Program-made: the position numbers and the translations under genes
The notes under the pieces: model-generated
What the model was told of the DNA's origin: nothing
Seen by the model: the letters and a program-made list of their open reading frames with translations, nothing else
The model's database searches: none
In this document: positions 17,860 to 25,988 of the stretch, piece after piece
Layout: every line of letters starts with the position of its first letter
Numbering within the stretch: the first letter of the stretch is position 1
DNA from: Tepidimonas sp. UBA997
GTDB taxonomy: Bacteria > Pseudomonadota > Gammaproteobacteria > Burkholderiales > Burkholderiaceae_C
DNA length: 51,207 nt
Direction of reading: 5' to 3'
NCBI GenBank assembly: GCA_002291945.1
Contig: DBAZ01000074.1
Location: 1-51,207 of the forward strand

Positions 17860-18753
17860 ATGCTAAACCGCAACCAGCTCGTGGGCCTGATCGCCCTGAC
17901 CCTGATGTGGGGGGTCAATTGGCCGGTCATGAAGCTCTCGCTGGAAGAGCTCAGCCCGCTGTACTTCCGCGCCGTGACCATGACGGGCGGCGCACTGTGG
18001 CTGTTCGCGTTCTACGCCCAGCGCGGCGTGCGCCTGCGACCGCAAGGCCAGGAATGGCGCAGCATCGTCACGCTGGGCCTGCCCAACATGCTGGGCTGGC
18101 ACACGCTGGCGATTTTTGGCGTCGCCGCACTGGCCTCGGGCCGGGCGGCCATTCTGGGCTTCACCATGCCGGTCTGGACGGTGCTGCTCGGCGCCCTGTT
18201 CTTCGGCCACCGGCTGACCCGGCGCTCGGTATTGGCCGCCGGGGCGGTGGCCGGTGCCGTCGCCCTGCTGCTGGCCGATGAATTCCACGCCATGACCGGC
18301 AGCCCGCTGGGGGTGGGGGTAATGCTCGGGGCCGCCATCTGCTGGGCCATCGGTACGCTGATGATGCGACGTGCCACACTCACCCTGCCGATCGAGGCCC
18401 TCACCGTCTGGATGATGGGCCTGACGGCGGGCGTGCTGTGGCTACTGGCGCTGCTGTTCGAGCCTTGGCCGAGTTGGGAGTTCAGCCCGCGCATGTGGGT
18501 CTTGCTGGCCTACGGCGTGTTCATGAACTACGGCATCGCGCAGATCATCTGGTTTTCGCTGGCCCGGCATCTGCCCCCGACCACCAGCGCCATGAGCATC
18601 ATGGTGGTGCCGCTGATCGGCACCGCCAGCGCCACCGTGATCGTGGGCGAGTGGCCGCGCTGGCAAGACGGCGTGGCCGTGGTGTGCGTGATGCTGGCGA
18701 TTGCCACCGTGCTGCTGCCGCAAGGCACCCTGCGCAAGTGCTTGCAGCGCTGA
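17860..18753 (+). CDS. EamA-family (DMT superfamily) transporter
   Basis: The 297-residue protein has ten hydrophobic helices in two EamA repeats (LVGLIALTLMWGVNWPVMKL at the start; LGVGVMLGAAICWAIGTLMM in the second half). The conserved ASGRAAILGFTMPVWTVLLG segment is the family hallmark. It is an inner-membrane metabolite exporter of unknown substrate. It starts 10 bases after thyA and is probably co-transcribed with it. It is only distantly similar to the DMT protein at 7973. Confidence 0.9.
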   Translation: MLNRNQLVGLIALTLMWGVNWPVMKLSLEELSPLYFRAVTMTGGALWLFAFYAQRGVRLRPQGQEWRSIVTLGLPNMLGWHTLAIFGVAALASGRAAILGFTMPVWTVLLGALFFGHRLTRRSVLAAGAVAGAVALLLADEFHAMTGSPLGVGVMLGAAICWAIGTLMMRRATLTLPIEALTVWMMGLTAGVLWLLALLFEPWPSWEFSPRMWVLLAYGVFMNYGIAQIIWFSLARHLPPTTSAMSIMVVPLIGTASATVIVGEWPRWQDGVAVVCVMLAIATVLLPQGTLRKCLQR

Positions 18754-18770
18754 ACAGTGCCCCTGCAGGC

Positions 18771-19142
18771 TCACTCCACGATCACATACACCTTGACCAC
18801 CGTCTCCAGCACCAGAAACGAGCCGGTGAAACCGGGGGGGATGTGGATCGATTCACCGGGCCCCGCTTCCTCGTGACTGCCATCCGAACGGCGCACCCGG
18901 CAGCGGCCTTCCAGCACGGTGAACACCTCGCGCTCGGTCTGGCTCAAGGCAATCGCCCATTCGCCAGGCTCGCAGCGCCAGATGCCCGTGCTCAGGCGGC
19001 TGGCGCGGCCCAGCGGCGCATCGAACAGGTTCCAAGTCTCGCGCAGGGGCTGGCCGCTCATGCGGCGCTCAGGCTGCGGGCGGGAACATTCGGGCACCCC
19101 CTGCATGGGGTGGCCAAAAGACAGAAGGTCGTATGCCGACAT
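18771..19142 (-). CDS. Small cupin-domain protein (DUF861-like)
   Basis: The 123-residue protein contains one cupin barrel: GIWRCEPGEWAIALSQTERE, VFTVLEGRCRVRRSDGSHEE and AGPGESIHIPPGFTGSFLVL. This resembles the DUF861/EutQ-like cupins with ethanolamine- or ureidoglycine-type relatives. The usual metal-binding histidines are largely missing, so an enzyme activity is uncertain. It lies 10 bases downstream of dcd on the same strand and converges with the DMT gene. Confidence 0.8.
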   Translation of the reverse strand: MSAYDLLSFGHPMQGVPECSRPQPERRMSGQPLRETWNLFDAPLGRASRLSTGIWRCEPGEWAIALSQTEREVFTVLEGRCRVRRSDGSHEEAGPGESIHIPPGFTGSFLVLETVVKVYVIVE

Positions 19143-19152
19143 GGGCGTCTCC

Positions 19153-19719
19153 TCAGGCGCGGGGCAGCGTCACACCGTGCTGCCCCTGGTATTTGCCACC
19201 CCGGTCCTTGTAGGACACCTCGCACACCTCGTCGCTCTCGAAAAACAGCACCTGGGCGCAGCCTTCACCGGCATAGATTTTTGCCGGCAGCGGCGTGGTG
19301 TTGGAAAATTCGAGCGTGACGTAGCCTTCCCACTCGGGCTCGAACGGGGTCACGTTGACGATGATGCCGCAGCGCGCGTAGGTGCTCTTGCCCAGACAGA
19401 TGGTGAGCACGTTGCGCGGGATGCGGAAATACTCGACCGTGCGTGCCAGCGCAAAGCTGTTGGGCGGGATGATGCAATAGTCCCCGTGAAAATCGACAAA
19501 GCTCTTTTCGTCGAAGTTCTTCGGGTCCACCACGGTGCTGTGGATGTTGGTGAACACCTTGAATTCGGGCGCACAGCGGATGTCATAGCCGTAGCTGCTG
19601 GTGCCGTAGCTGATGATCTTGCGGCCCTCGGCCTGGCGTACCTGGCCGGGCTCGAACGGCTCGATCATGCCGTGCTGCTCGGCCATGCGGCGTATCCATT
19701 GGTCGCTCTTGATGCTCAT
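19153..19719 (-). CDS. dcd: dCTP deaminase
   Basis: This enzyme deaminates dCTP to dUTP, feeding dTMP synthesis; thyA lies 1.3 kb away on the opposite strand. The product is 188 residues, the family length. The signature GKSTYARCGIIVNVTPFEPE, the dUTPase-like EGYVTLEFSNTTPLPAKIYA and the GYDIRCAPEF region are present. The start is ATG 19719 (MSIKSDQW) with GGAGTG upstream. Further upstream on the minus strand a TACAAT hexamer (19742-19747) is a likely -10 box, giving a short conventional leader. A cupin gene follows. Confidence 0.96.
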   Translation of the reverse strand: MSIKSDQWIRRMAEQHGMIEPFEPGQVRQAEGRKIISYGTSSYGYDIRCAPEFKVFTNIHSTVVDPKNFDEKSFVDFHGDYCIIPPNSFALARTVEYFRIPRNVLTICLGKSTYARCGIIVNVTPFEPEWEGYVTLEFSNTTPLPAKIYAGEGCAQVLFFESDEVCEVSYKDRGGKYQGQHGVTLPRA

Positions 19720-19758
19720 CCGGTTCACTCCACGTTGAGCCGATTGTAGGCCCGTAGC

Positions 19759-20745
19759 TCAGGGTGTTCGGATGGCCTGCGTCATGGCCTGCGTGTTGTA
19801 GCGCATCATGGCAATGAAATCGTCGGCCCGGCCGCCCGGCGCGGTCAGCGAGTCGGAATACAGCTTGCCCGACACCTGCAGCCCGGTTTCGCGGCCTATG
19901 CGCTCGATCAGGCGCGGGTCGGTCACGTTTTCGACGAACAAGGCCCGTACCTGCTGATCGCGTATCTGCCGCACCAAGGTGGCAATGCCACGCGCCGAGG
20001 GCTCGCTGTCGCTGCTGACGCCACGGGCGGCAAAGAACGTGACGCCATAGGCTTGACCATAGTAGGCAAACGCGTCGTGGGACACGATGATGCGGCGCTG
20101 GTCTTGCGGGATCGGTGCCCACAGGGCGCGGATGTCGGCGTCGAGTGCCTGCAATTGCTGCCGATAGGCGTCGGCGCGCTGGCGAAAGTCGCTACAACCC
20201 GCCGGGTCGGCGGCGCAAAGCGCATCGGCGATGTTCCTGACATAGACCTTGGCATGGGGCACGCTTTGCCAAGCGTGCGGGTCGTGTTCACCGTGACTGT
20301 GACCGTGACCGTGACCGTGATTGTGTCCGTGACCGTGACCGTGGCCATGCCGGTGCCCATGATGGTGCTGCCCGGTGGCCCGAATCGGCTCGATGCCGGT
20401 GCTGGCCACCACATGCCGCCCTTGGAAGCCGGCATTGCGAATCAGGCGCTCGACCCAGCCCTCAAAGCCCAGACCATTGGAAAACACCACCCGGGCCTGC
20501 GCCAGTTGGCGGGCATGGGCCGGCGTGGGCTGGAAGACGTGGCTGTCGGCACCCACCGGCACCAGTACCCCCACCTGCACCCGGTCGCCCCCGACCTGCT
20601 TCACCCAGTCGCCAAGAATGCTGAAGGTGGCCACGACCGGCAGGGGCTGCGCCACAGCGGGCAACGCCCCCCAGGAGAGCAACGCCGCCAAGGTGGACGC
20701 CCCCCATCGGCGAAGTGAACGAGCCACGGGTCTGCCTGTTGACAT
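19759..20745 (-). CDS. znuA: Zinc ABC transporter substrate-binding protein (ZnuA/AztC-like)
   Basis: This periplasmic cluster A-I binding protein delivers zinc, possibly manganese, to the permease. It has an N-terminal signal peptide (residues 1-~33, cut after LPAVAQ) and the metal ligands expected for the fold: His in GADSHVFQPTPAH, His in EHDPHAWQSV, His in SHDAFAYYGQAYG, and an acidic residue in ENVTDPRL. A long histidine/glycine loop (residues ~127-155, alternating H and G) is typical of zinc-binding members. The start ATG 20745 follows GAAAGG and is 2 bases after the permease stop. It is the last gene of the znu-type operon. Confidence 0.9.
   Translation of the reverse strand: MSTGRPVARSLRRWGASTLAALLSWGALPAVAQPLPVVATFSILGDWVKQVGGDRVQVGVLVPVGADSHVFQPTPAHARQLAQARVVFSNGLGFEGWVERLIRNAGFQGRHVVASTGIEPIRATGQHHHGHRHGHGHGHGHNHGHGHGHSHGEHDPHAWQSVPHAKVYVRNIADALCAADPAGCSDFRQRADAYRQQLQALDADIRALWAPIPQDQRRIIVSHDAFAYYGQAYGVTFFAARGVSSDSEPSARGIATLVRQIRDQQVRALFVENVTDPRLIERIGRETGLQVSGKLYSDSLTAPGGRADDFIAMMRYNTQAMTQAIRTP
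20287..20362. repeat. Hexamer-type repeat coding the His-rich loop of the zinc-binding protein
   Basis: The plus strand shows repeated ACCGTG/GACCGT units in this stretch; on the coding strand they encode alternating His and Gly. Unit length is a multiple of three, so gain or loss of units would keep the frame. Confidence 0.7.
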
Positions 20746-20747
20746 GC

Positions 20748-21620
20748 TTAACCTTTCAAATGCGTGCGGGAAGGATGAAGGGTGCGCAGCACCCCGAACG
20801 GGGCGGCGACCATCGAAAACACATAAAAGACACCGAGGCAGAGCACAATCGCCGGACCGGTAGGCCAGTTGATGTGATACGACAGCAGCAGGCCCAGCAG
20901 GCAAGCGGCAGCTGCCAGAATCGGGGCGACGAGCAAGAGAGGAACGATATGCCGAATCCATAGCCGGGCGGTGGCTGCAGGCAAGACCATGATGGCCACC
21001 GCCATCAAAGTGCCGAGCGCATGAAATCCTGCGACCAGGTTCAGCACCACCAGCACCAGAAAGCCATAATGTGCTACAGGGCTCCATCGGCTGACCAGCC
21101 GCAGGTATTGGGGGTCGGCGCACTCCAGCACCAATGGCCGGTAAATCAGGCGCAGAACCAGCAGTGTCAGCACGGCAATCCCGCTGAGCAAACTGAGCGC
21201 GGCCGCGTCGAGCGCCAGCGCTGAACCAAACAGCACATGCAACAGATCGATCTGGCTGCCCCGCAGCGAAATGATGAGCACCCCCAGGGACAGAGACAAC
21301 AGGTAAAACGCAGCCAGACTGACGTCTTCCCGCAAAACGGTTGAACGGGCAATCAGGCCTGAACCCACCGCCACCACCAGCCCCGCCACAATACCCCCCA
21401 GGGCCATGGCCCCAAGCGAGAGCCCGGACACCAGATAGCCAATGGCCGCACCGGGCAGGATGGCATGGGACATCGCATCGCCCGTCAGGCTCATGCGACG
21501 CAGCATGAGGAATACACCGACTGGCGCTGCACTGAGCGACAAAGCCAGGCACCCCAACAAGGCGTTGCGCATGAAACCGAATTCCAGGAACGGCGACCAG
21601 AGGGCTGCGAAGGCATTCAT
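20748..21620 (-). CDS. znuB: Zinc ABC transporter permease (ZnuB/AztB-like)
   Basis: The 290-residue polytopic protein belongs to the ABC-3 metal permease family. It has about eight to nine helices and the family motif RRMSLTGDAMSHAILPGAAI near residue 42, followed by FGSALALDAAALSLLSGI and a C-terminal HINWPTGPAIVLCLGVFYV. It forms the membrane channel for the ATPase at 21617 and the binding protein at 19759. The ATG overlaps the ATPase stop by four bases, and two bases separate its stop from the binding-protein gene. Confidence 0.9.
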   Translation of the reverse strand: MNAFAALWSPFLEFGFMRNALLGCLALSLSAAPVGVFLMLRRMSLTGDAMSHAILPGAAIGYLVSGLSLGAMALGGIVAGLVVAVGSGLIARSTVLREDVSLAAFYLLSLSLGVLIISLRGSQIDLLHVLFGSALALDAAALSLLSGIAVLTLLVLRLIYRPLVLECADPQYLRLVSRWSPVAHYGFLVLVVLNLVAGFHALGTLMAVAIMVLPAATARLWIRHIVPLLLVAPILAAAACLLGLLLSYHINWPTGPAIVLCLGVFYVFSMVAAPFGVLRTLHPSRTHLKG

Positions 21621-22417
21621 CGAGAACCCTCAGGGACAGCCGATTCCGGCTCGTCACACACGGGGGCATGGTCTTCAAATGCCTCCTGACGTGACTTGGC
21701 CCGGGCCAGGTTGGCTGGCGTGAGCACATCCGCCGTGCAACCCGCCGCCACGGGCTCGCGCGCCAGCATCAGGGCCATCGGAAAATGGGCGCGGACCAAC
21801 GCCAGATCATGCAAAACCACCAGTTGCGTGCGCCCCAGCCGATGCCAGTGCCGGATGATGGCCAGCAAGTCCTCGGTGGTGCGCTGATCCACCGCTGAAA
21901 AAGGCTCATCCAGCAACACCGTGGAGGCGTCCTGTAGCATCAGGCGGGCAAACAGCATGCGCTGGAACTGCCCCCCGGACAAGGTGTCCAGGGTACGCTT
22001 GTCAAAACCTTGTAAACCCACGGCGGCCAATGCCTGCTGCACCCGGTCGTGGTGACGGGATTTCCACCAGCCGAGTGCGCCCACCTCGTGCCACAAGCCG
22101 GTCCGGACAAAGTCCTGCACACTGATGGGAAAGCTGCGATCGATGTCGGGGGTCTGCGGCAGATAGGCCACCGACCCGGCGTCCAGCCCAGTGACTTTGC
22201 CGTCGTTGACGGGCAAACGACCCGCCAGGGCCTTCAGCAGGGTGGATTTACCGGCGCCATTGGGGCCGACAATGGCCACCAGACTCCCCGCCGGCCATCT
22301 GACCGACAAATGGTGAACGGCCGGATGCCGCTCGTAGCCGACCGTCAGGTTTTTGAGAACCAGATCGGTGGCGGGTAGCGGCTTTGAAGAACCTGCCGTG
22401 GACAGAACTAAGGGCAT
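21617..22417 (-). CDS. znuC: Zinc ABC transporter ATP-binding protein (ZnuC/AztA-like)
   Basis: This 266-residue ABC ATPase has Walker A GPNGAGKST, signature LSGGQFQRML, Walker B TVLLDEPFSAVD and the H-loop VVLHD. It energises metal uptake with the downstream permease. The ATG at 22417 is chosen because GGAG lies five bases upstream. The frame continues to an ATG at 22438, but that codon falls inside the palindrome at 22428-22454. First gene of the three-gene operon. Confidence 0.9.
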   Translation of the reverse strand: MPLVLSTAGSSKPLPATDLVLKNLTVGYERHPAVHHLSVRWPAGSLVAIVGPNGAGKSTLLKALAGRLPVNDGKVTGLDAGSVAYLPQTPDIDRSFPISVQDFVRTGLWHEVGALGWWKSRHHDRVQQALAAVGLQGFDKRTLDTLSGGQFQRMLFARLMLQDASTVLLDEPFSAVDQRTTEDLLAIIRHWHRLGRTQLVVLHDLALVRAHFPMALMLAREPVAAGCTADVLTPANLARAKSRQEAFEDHAPVCDEPESAVPEGSR

Positions 22418-22427
22418 GCGACTCCGA

Positions 22428-22454
22428 CACAAATGCAACCGTGTTGCGTTTGTG
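22428..22454. promoter_or_regulatory. Palindromic operator candidate upstream of the zinc uptake operon (Zur-like position)
   Basis: Arm CACAAATGCAAC (22428-22439) and arm GTTGCGTTTGTG (22443-22454) are inverted repeats with one mismatch in 12, separated by CGT. It sits in the leader 11 bases upstream of the ATPase start. By position and dyad symmetry a zinc-responsive Fur-family repressor such as Zur is the natural candidate; no regulator gene is in the window. Confidence 0.6.
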
Positions 22455-22480
22455 GACGATCTTAACTGAAATTCATGGTT

Positions 22481-22676
22481 TCAGTCGTGCTCGCGCAGCC
22501 CTTCAAAATAACTTTTGAGCTGGCGCTCCCAGCCGCGCTGGGTGGTTTCGTCCACAAAACTGGCCTCGAAGCTGTTGCAGGCGATCCGGTACGCCTCACG
22601 CACCCCAAGGCCCAGGGCGCTAAAGAGTTCAACGTAGTTCTCGTTCAGGTAGCCGCCGAAGTAAGCCGGATCGACA
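22481..22676 (-). pseudogene. add: Adenosine deaminase, C-terminal remnant
   Basis: On the minus strand the segment DPAYFGGYLNENYVELFSAL, continuing into GVREAYRIACNSFEASFVDE, is the C-terminal part of adenosine/adenine deaminase, including the conserved DPAYF and NSFEASF motifs. A full enzyme is about 340 residues; only about the last 65 are here. The residues before DPAYF in the same frame are not family-like. The zinc ligands and catalytic core are absent, so it is non-functional. Upstream lies the terminator of the nucleoside-transporter operon, the position expected for an intact add gene, so the 5' four-fifths of add appears to have been deleted. Confidence 0.8.
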
Positions 22677-22727
22677 GGTGCATGGGGCCGCCGCCATTGC
22701 TGTTCCTTGTGCGAGACCCTTTGCTGC

Positions 22728-22761
22728 AAAAAACCACCCGACCGGCAAGCCGGAGGGGTGG
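22728..22761 (-). terminator. Rho-independent terminator of the BMP transporter operon
   Basis: On the minus strand CCACCC and GGGTGG enclose an inner CCGG/CCGG stem with a short loop, followed by six T residues. It lies about 52 bases after the binding-protein stop and before the add remnant. Confidence 0.85.
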
Positions 22762-22813
22762 CTGCACCGTTTGCGGCTCAAGCCGCACCGGCCCTCGGTC
22801 AGCCTGCAGCCGA

Positions 22814-23956
22814 TCAACGGGTCGGCACGGTACCTTCCACGCCACGCACGTAGAAGTTCATGCTGTCGAGCCAGGGACGGTCCGCCACCTGACCGGCAGC
22901 CAGCACTTCTTTGCCCTGGTTGTCCACCAGCGGTCCGGTGAAGGGCGAGAAGGTGCCGGCGCGGTACTGAGCTTTCAGGTTTTCAATCTTGGTGCGGGCC
23001 TCAGCCGGCACCACGTCGGCAATCTTGATCAGTTCATTCACGCCATTGTGTACCCCGCCAATGACGCGCTGGCTCTGCCAGGTGCCATTGCGCAGGCTTT
23101 CGATCGAGGCTATGTAGTGCGGCGTCCAGTTCACGATGGCCGAGGCCAGGTGGGCATTGGGTGCGAAGCTGCTCATGTCGCTGTTCCAGCCGAAGGCAAA
23201 ACGGCCATTGCGCTCAGCGGTTTGCAGCACCGCAGTGGAGTCGGTGTTCTGCAGCAGCACGTCCGCGCCCTGGTTGATCAGCGACTGAGCGGCTTCAGAT
23301 TCCTTGGGTGGGTCAAACCAGGCACCGACCCACACCACGCGGGTGGTGATGTCCGGACGCACGGACTGGGCACCAAGCGTGAAAGCATTGATGTTGCGCA
23401 GCACTTCAGGGATCGGGAAAGAGGCCACGAAACCCAGGGTGCCAGTCTTGGTCTTGTGCCCGGCAATGATGCCCGCCATGTAGCTGCTCTGGAAAAAGCT
23501 GGAGTCGTAAACCCCCAGATTGTTGGCCAGTTGGAAGCCGGTGGCGTGTTCGAAGCGGACGTTCGGGAATTCCGAAGCCACCTGAACCATGGCCGGCATG
23601 AAGCCGAACGAGGTGCCGAAAATGATGTCGTGGCCCTGCTGCGCCAGGTCGCGGAATACGCGTTCGGCGTCCGCACCAGCGGCCACACGCTCTACGGCGG
23701 TGGTCTGCAGTTGCCCTGCAAAATGGGCTTCAGCGGCCAGACGCCCCTGATCGTGGGCGAACGTCCAGCCTGCGTCACCGGGGGTGCCGACATACACCCA
23801 GGCTGCCCGGGTCACTGGTTTGGGTTCAGCGGTCGGCGCTGGGGCGGTGGCGGCGGGCGCGGGATCTTCCCTTTGGCCGCACCCAGCCAGCACGGCACTG
23901 GCAATGGCCGCCAGTGCCGCCGTTTTCAACAATGAACGCTTGCTTATCGATGTCAT
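22814..23956 (-). CDS. BMP-family ABC transporter substrate-binding lipoprotein (nucleoside/purine type)
   Basis: The 380-residue protein has a lipoprotein signal with lipobox LAGC (Cys26). The BMP/Med fold is clear: GDAGWTFAHDQGRLAAEAHF, then DIIFGTSFGFMPAMVQVASE, SSYMAGIIAGHKTKTGTLGF and GADVLLQNTDSTAVLQTAER. Members bind nucleosides or related purines in the periplasm. It is the last gene of an operon that starts with an ATPase and two permeases and ends in a strong terminator. The add remnant downstream supports a purine nucleoside as ligand. Confidence 0.9.
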   Translation of the reverse strand: MTSISKRSLLKTAALAAIASAVLAGCGQREDPAPAATAPAPTAEPKPVTRAAWVYVGTPGDAGWTFAHDQGRLAAEAHFAGQLQTTAVERVAAGADAERVFRDLAQQGHDIIFGTSFGFMPAMVQVASEFPNVRFEHATGFQLANNLGVYDSSFFQSSYMAGIIAGHKTKTGTLGFVASFPIPEVLRNINAFTLGAQSVRPDITTRVVWVGAWFDPPKESEAAQSLINQGADVLLQNTDSTAVLQTAERNGRFAFGWNSDMSSFAPNAHLASAIVNWTPHYIASIESLRNGTWQSQRVIGGVHNGVNELIKIADVVPAEARTKIENLKAQYRAGTFSPFTGPLVDNQGKEVLAAGQVADRPWLDSMNFYVRGVEGTVPTR

Positions 23957-23998
23957 AGAGACCTCATTGACAGGAAGTAGAAAAGGTTGATGGAAAAA

Positions 23999-24919
23999 TC
24001 ACGTGCCTGGGTGGAAAGGCTTACCCAGCGAAGCCGGCATGTTAGTACGAATCCAGGTCGGGTTGCGTGAAATGATCACCAAGACAACAATGGTGGCGAT
24101 GTAGGGCAGCATCCCTAAGAAGTGCGGGCTGATGCCCACACCCTGACCTTGCAGGTAGAACTGCGTCATGGTGACGGCACCGAACAGGTAAGCCCCGAGC
24201 AGGACGCGGCCTGGCCGCCAGGTGGCAAAGGTAGTCAGGGCCAGGGCAATCCAGCCGCGCCCGGCCGTCATCCCCTCGGTCCACAGCGGCGTGTACACGG
24301 TGGACAAATAGGCCCCCGCCAGCCCGCACAGGCTGCCGCCCACCACCACCGCCGCAAAACGGATCAGGCGAACCGGATAACCCAGAGCATGTGCGGAATC
24401 CGGGTTCTCGCCCACACTGCGCAAAATCAGGCCGGCTCGGCTTTTCTGCAAAAACCACACCAGCCCAATCGCCAGCAGCAAACCGACCCAGAACAGGGTG
24501 TCGAGTCGTGCCATGCCCGGCCCGATGATGGGCACCTCCAGCCAGATGGACGGCGTCTTGACCATGTGCTCGGCCAGGTTCTCGCGGCTGTACGTCACCC
24601 CCAGGAAGGCCGAAAACCCGACCCCGAACAGCGACAGGGCCAAACCGGTGGCGTACTGGTTGGTGTTGAGCCAGATCACCAGCACCCCGAACACGGCCGC
24701 CAGCGCCGCCCCGGCCAGCATGCCCGCCATCAGCCCCAGACTGCCACTGCCGGTATGCACCACCACGGCGAAACCGGCCAGGGCGGCGCAAAGCATCATG
24801 CCTTCAGCGCCCAGGTTGACGATGCCCGCCTTCTCGTTGATCAATAAGCCAAGTGCTGCAATCGCCAACACGGTACCGGCGTTGAGCGATGTCGCCAAGT
24901 TGAGAAAAAAGATCTCCAT
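23999..24919 (-). CDS. ABC transporter permease, BMP/nucleoside type (second permease)
   Basis: The 306-residue permease belongs to the BPD_transp_2 family, with about eight to ten helices. Early GLLINEKAGIVNLGAEGMML and later LILRSVGENPDSAHALGYPV and LCGLAGAYLSTVYTPLWTEG are the family landmarks; RSVGENP is the ATPase-coupling loop. It pairs with the permease at 24924, from which it is separated by four bases. It precedes the binding-protein gene by 42 bases. Confidence 0.92.
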   Translation of the reverse strand: MEIFFLNLATSLNAGTVLAIAALGLLINEKAGIVNLGAEGMMLCAALAGFAVVVHTGSGSLGLMAGMLAGAALAAVFGVLVIWLNTNQYATGLALSLFGVGFSAFLGVTYSRENLAEHMVKTPSIWLEVPIIGPGMARLDTLFWVGLLLAIGLVWFLQKSRAGLILRSVGENPDSAHALGYPVRLIRFAAVVVGGSLCGLAGAYLSTVYTPLWTEGMTAGRGWIALALTTFATWRPGRVLLGAYLFGAVTMTQFYLQGQGVGISPHFLGMLPYIATIVVLVIISRNPTWIRTNMPASLGKPFHPGT

Positions 24920-24923
24920 GATG

Positions 24924-25988
24924 TCAACCCTTGTTGCGACGCCACACGATGCGGTAGTGAATCAGGGTGTCGCAGGCCAGCAAGGTAAAGAGCAGCAGAC
25001 CCTGGAACACCCCGGTGATGGATTTGGGCAAACCCAGGCGGGACTGCGCCAGTTCGCCCCCGAGGTAGAACATGCTCATGAGCAGGGCCGAAAAGACGAT
25101 GCCGACCGGGTGCAGTCGCCCCACAAAAGCGACGATGATGGCGGCAAACCCGTAGCCAATCGGCACATGTTCGGTCAGGCGCCCGACGGGCCCGGCCACC
25201 TCCAGAGCTCCGGCCAGACCGGCCAGTGCGCCTGAGATGCCCAGCGCAGTCCAGAGCGCGCGGCGCGAAGAAAAACCCGCATAGCGGGCCGCTGCGGGTG
25301 CCAGCCCCCCCACCTGCTGAGCAAAACCGGCGCGTGTGCGGAAAATGAACAGCGTCATGAGGGCCACCATCAGCAGCCCGATCACCAGCCCGATGTTAAC
25401 GCGGTAGCCTTCAAACAGGCGGGGCATGCGGGCATCGGCCGGGAAGGCCTGGGTCGATGGCATGCCAAAGCCCAACGGGTCGCGCCAGGGGCCGAACACG
25501 AAGTAATTGAGCAGTTGGAACGACACATAGACCAGCATCAGGCTGACGAGAATCTCGTTGGCGTTGAAGCGATCGCGCAGCAATGCCGTGATGGCCGCCC
25601 AGACGAAGCCGCCCAGCATGCCAGCCAGCAGGATCACCGGCACCGTCATGGCACCCAACGCAAGGGGGGAATACAGCGCCACCCAGGTAGCGGCAATGGC
25701 ACCGAGCACAAACTGCCCTTCGGCACCGATGTTCCAGACGTTGGAACGGAAACAGATCGCCAGCCCCAGGGCAATGATGAGCAGGGGCGTGGCTTTGAGC
25801 ATGAGTTCAGACCAGGCCCGTGGGGTGCTGATGGGCTCCCAGAAAAACATGCGCAAACCGGCCAGGGGGTCTTGGTCGAGCAGCGCGAACAAGATCACGC
25901 CGATCACCACCGTGAGGGCGAGCGCGAGCAGCGGTGAGGTGTAAGTCCACCACGGCGACGGTGTGGGCCGCGGTTCAAACGTCAGCAT
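24924..25988 (-). CDS. ABC transporter permease, BMP/nucleoside type (first permease)
   Basis: The 354-residue permease is of the BPD_transp_2 family. Landmarks are GLAICFRSNVWNIGAEGQFV, NANEILVSLMLVYVSFQLLN and the coupling region GLAPAAARYAGFSSRRALWT, which occupies the place of the more usual RAVGxNP. About nine to ten helices are seen. The start is ATG 25988 (MLTFEPRP), overlapping the ATPase 3' end by 14 bases, so the two are translationally coupled; the open frame extends further only within the ATPase gene. Confidence 0.92.
   Translation of the reverse strand: MLTFEPRPTPSPWWTYTSPLLALALTVVIGVILFALLDQDPLAGLRMFFWEPISTPRAWSELMLKATPLLIIALGLAICFRSNVWNIGAEGQFVLGAIAATWVALYSPLALGAMTVPVILLAGMLGGFVWAAITALLRDRFNANEILVSLMLVYVSFQLLNYFVFGPWRDPLGFGMPSTQAFPADARMPRLFEGYRVNIGLVIGLLMVALMTLFIFRTRAGFAQQVGGLAPAAARYAGFSSRRALWTALGISGALAGLAGALEVAGPVGRLTEHVPIGYGFAAIIVAFVGRLHPVGIVFSALLMSMFYLGGELAQSRLGLPKSITGVFQGLLLFTLLACDTLIHYRIVWRRNKG

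Noticed and set aside
20747..21729. Extension of the zinc-binding protein frame over the permease gene to 21729
   Set aside because: The segment upstream of 20745 is out of frame with the permease, whose translation there is clearly membrane-like; the binding protein has its own ATG, ribosome-binding site and signal peptide.
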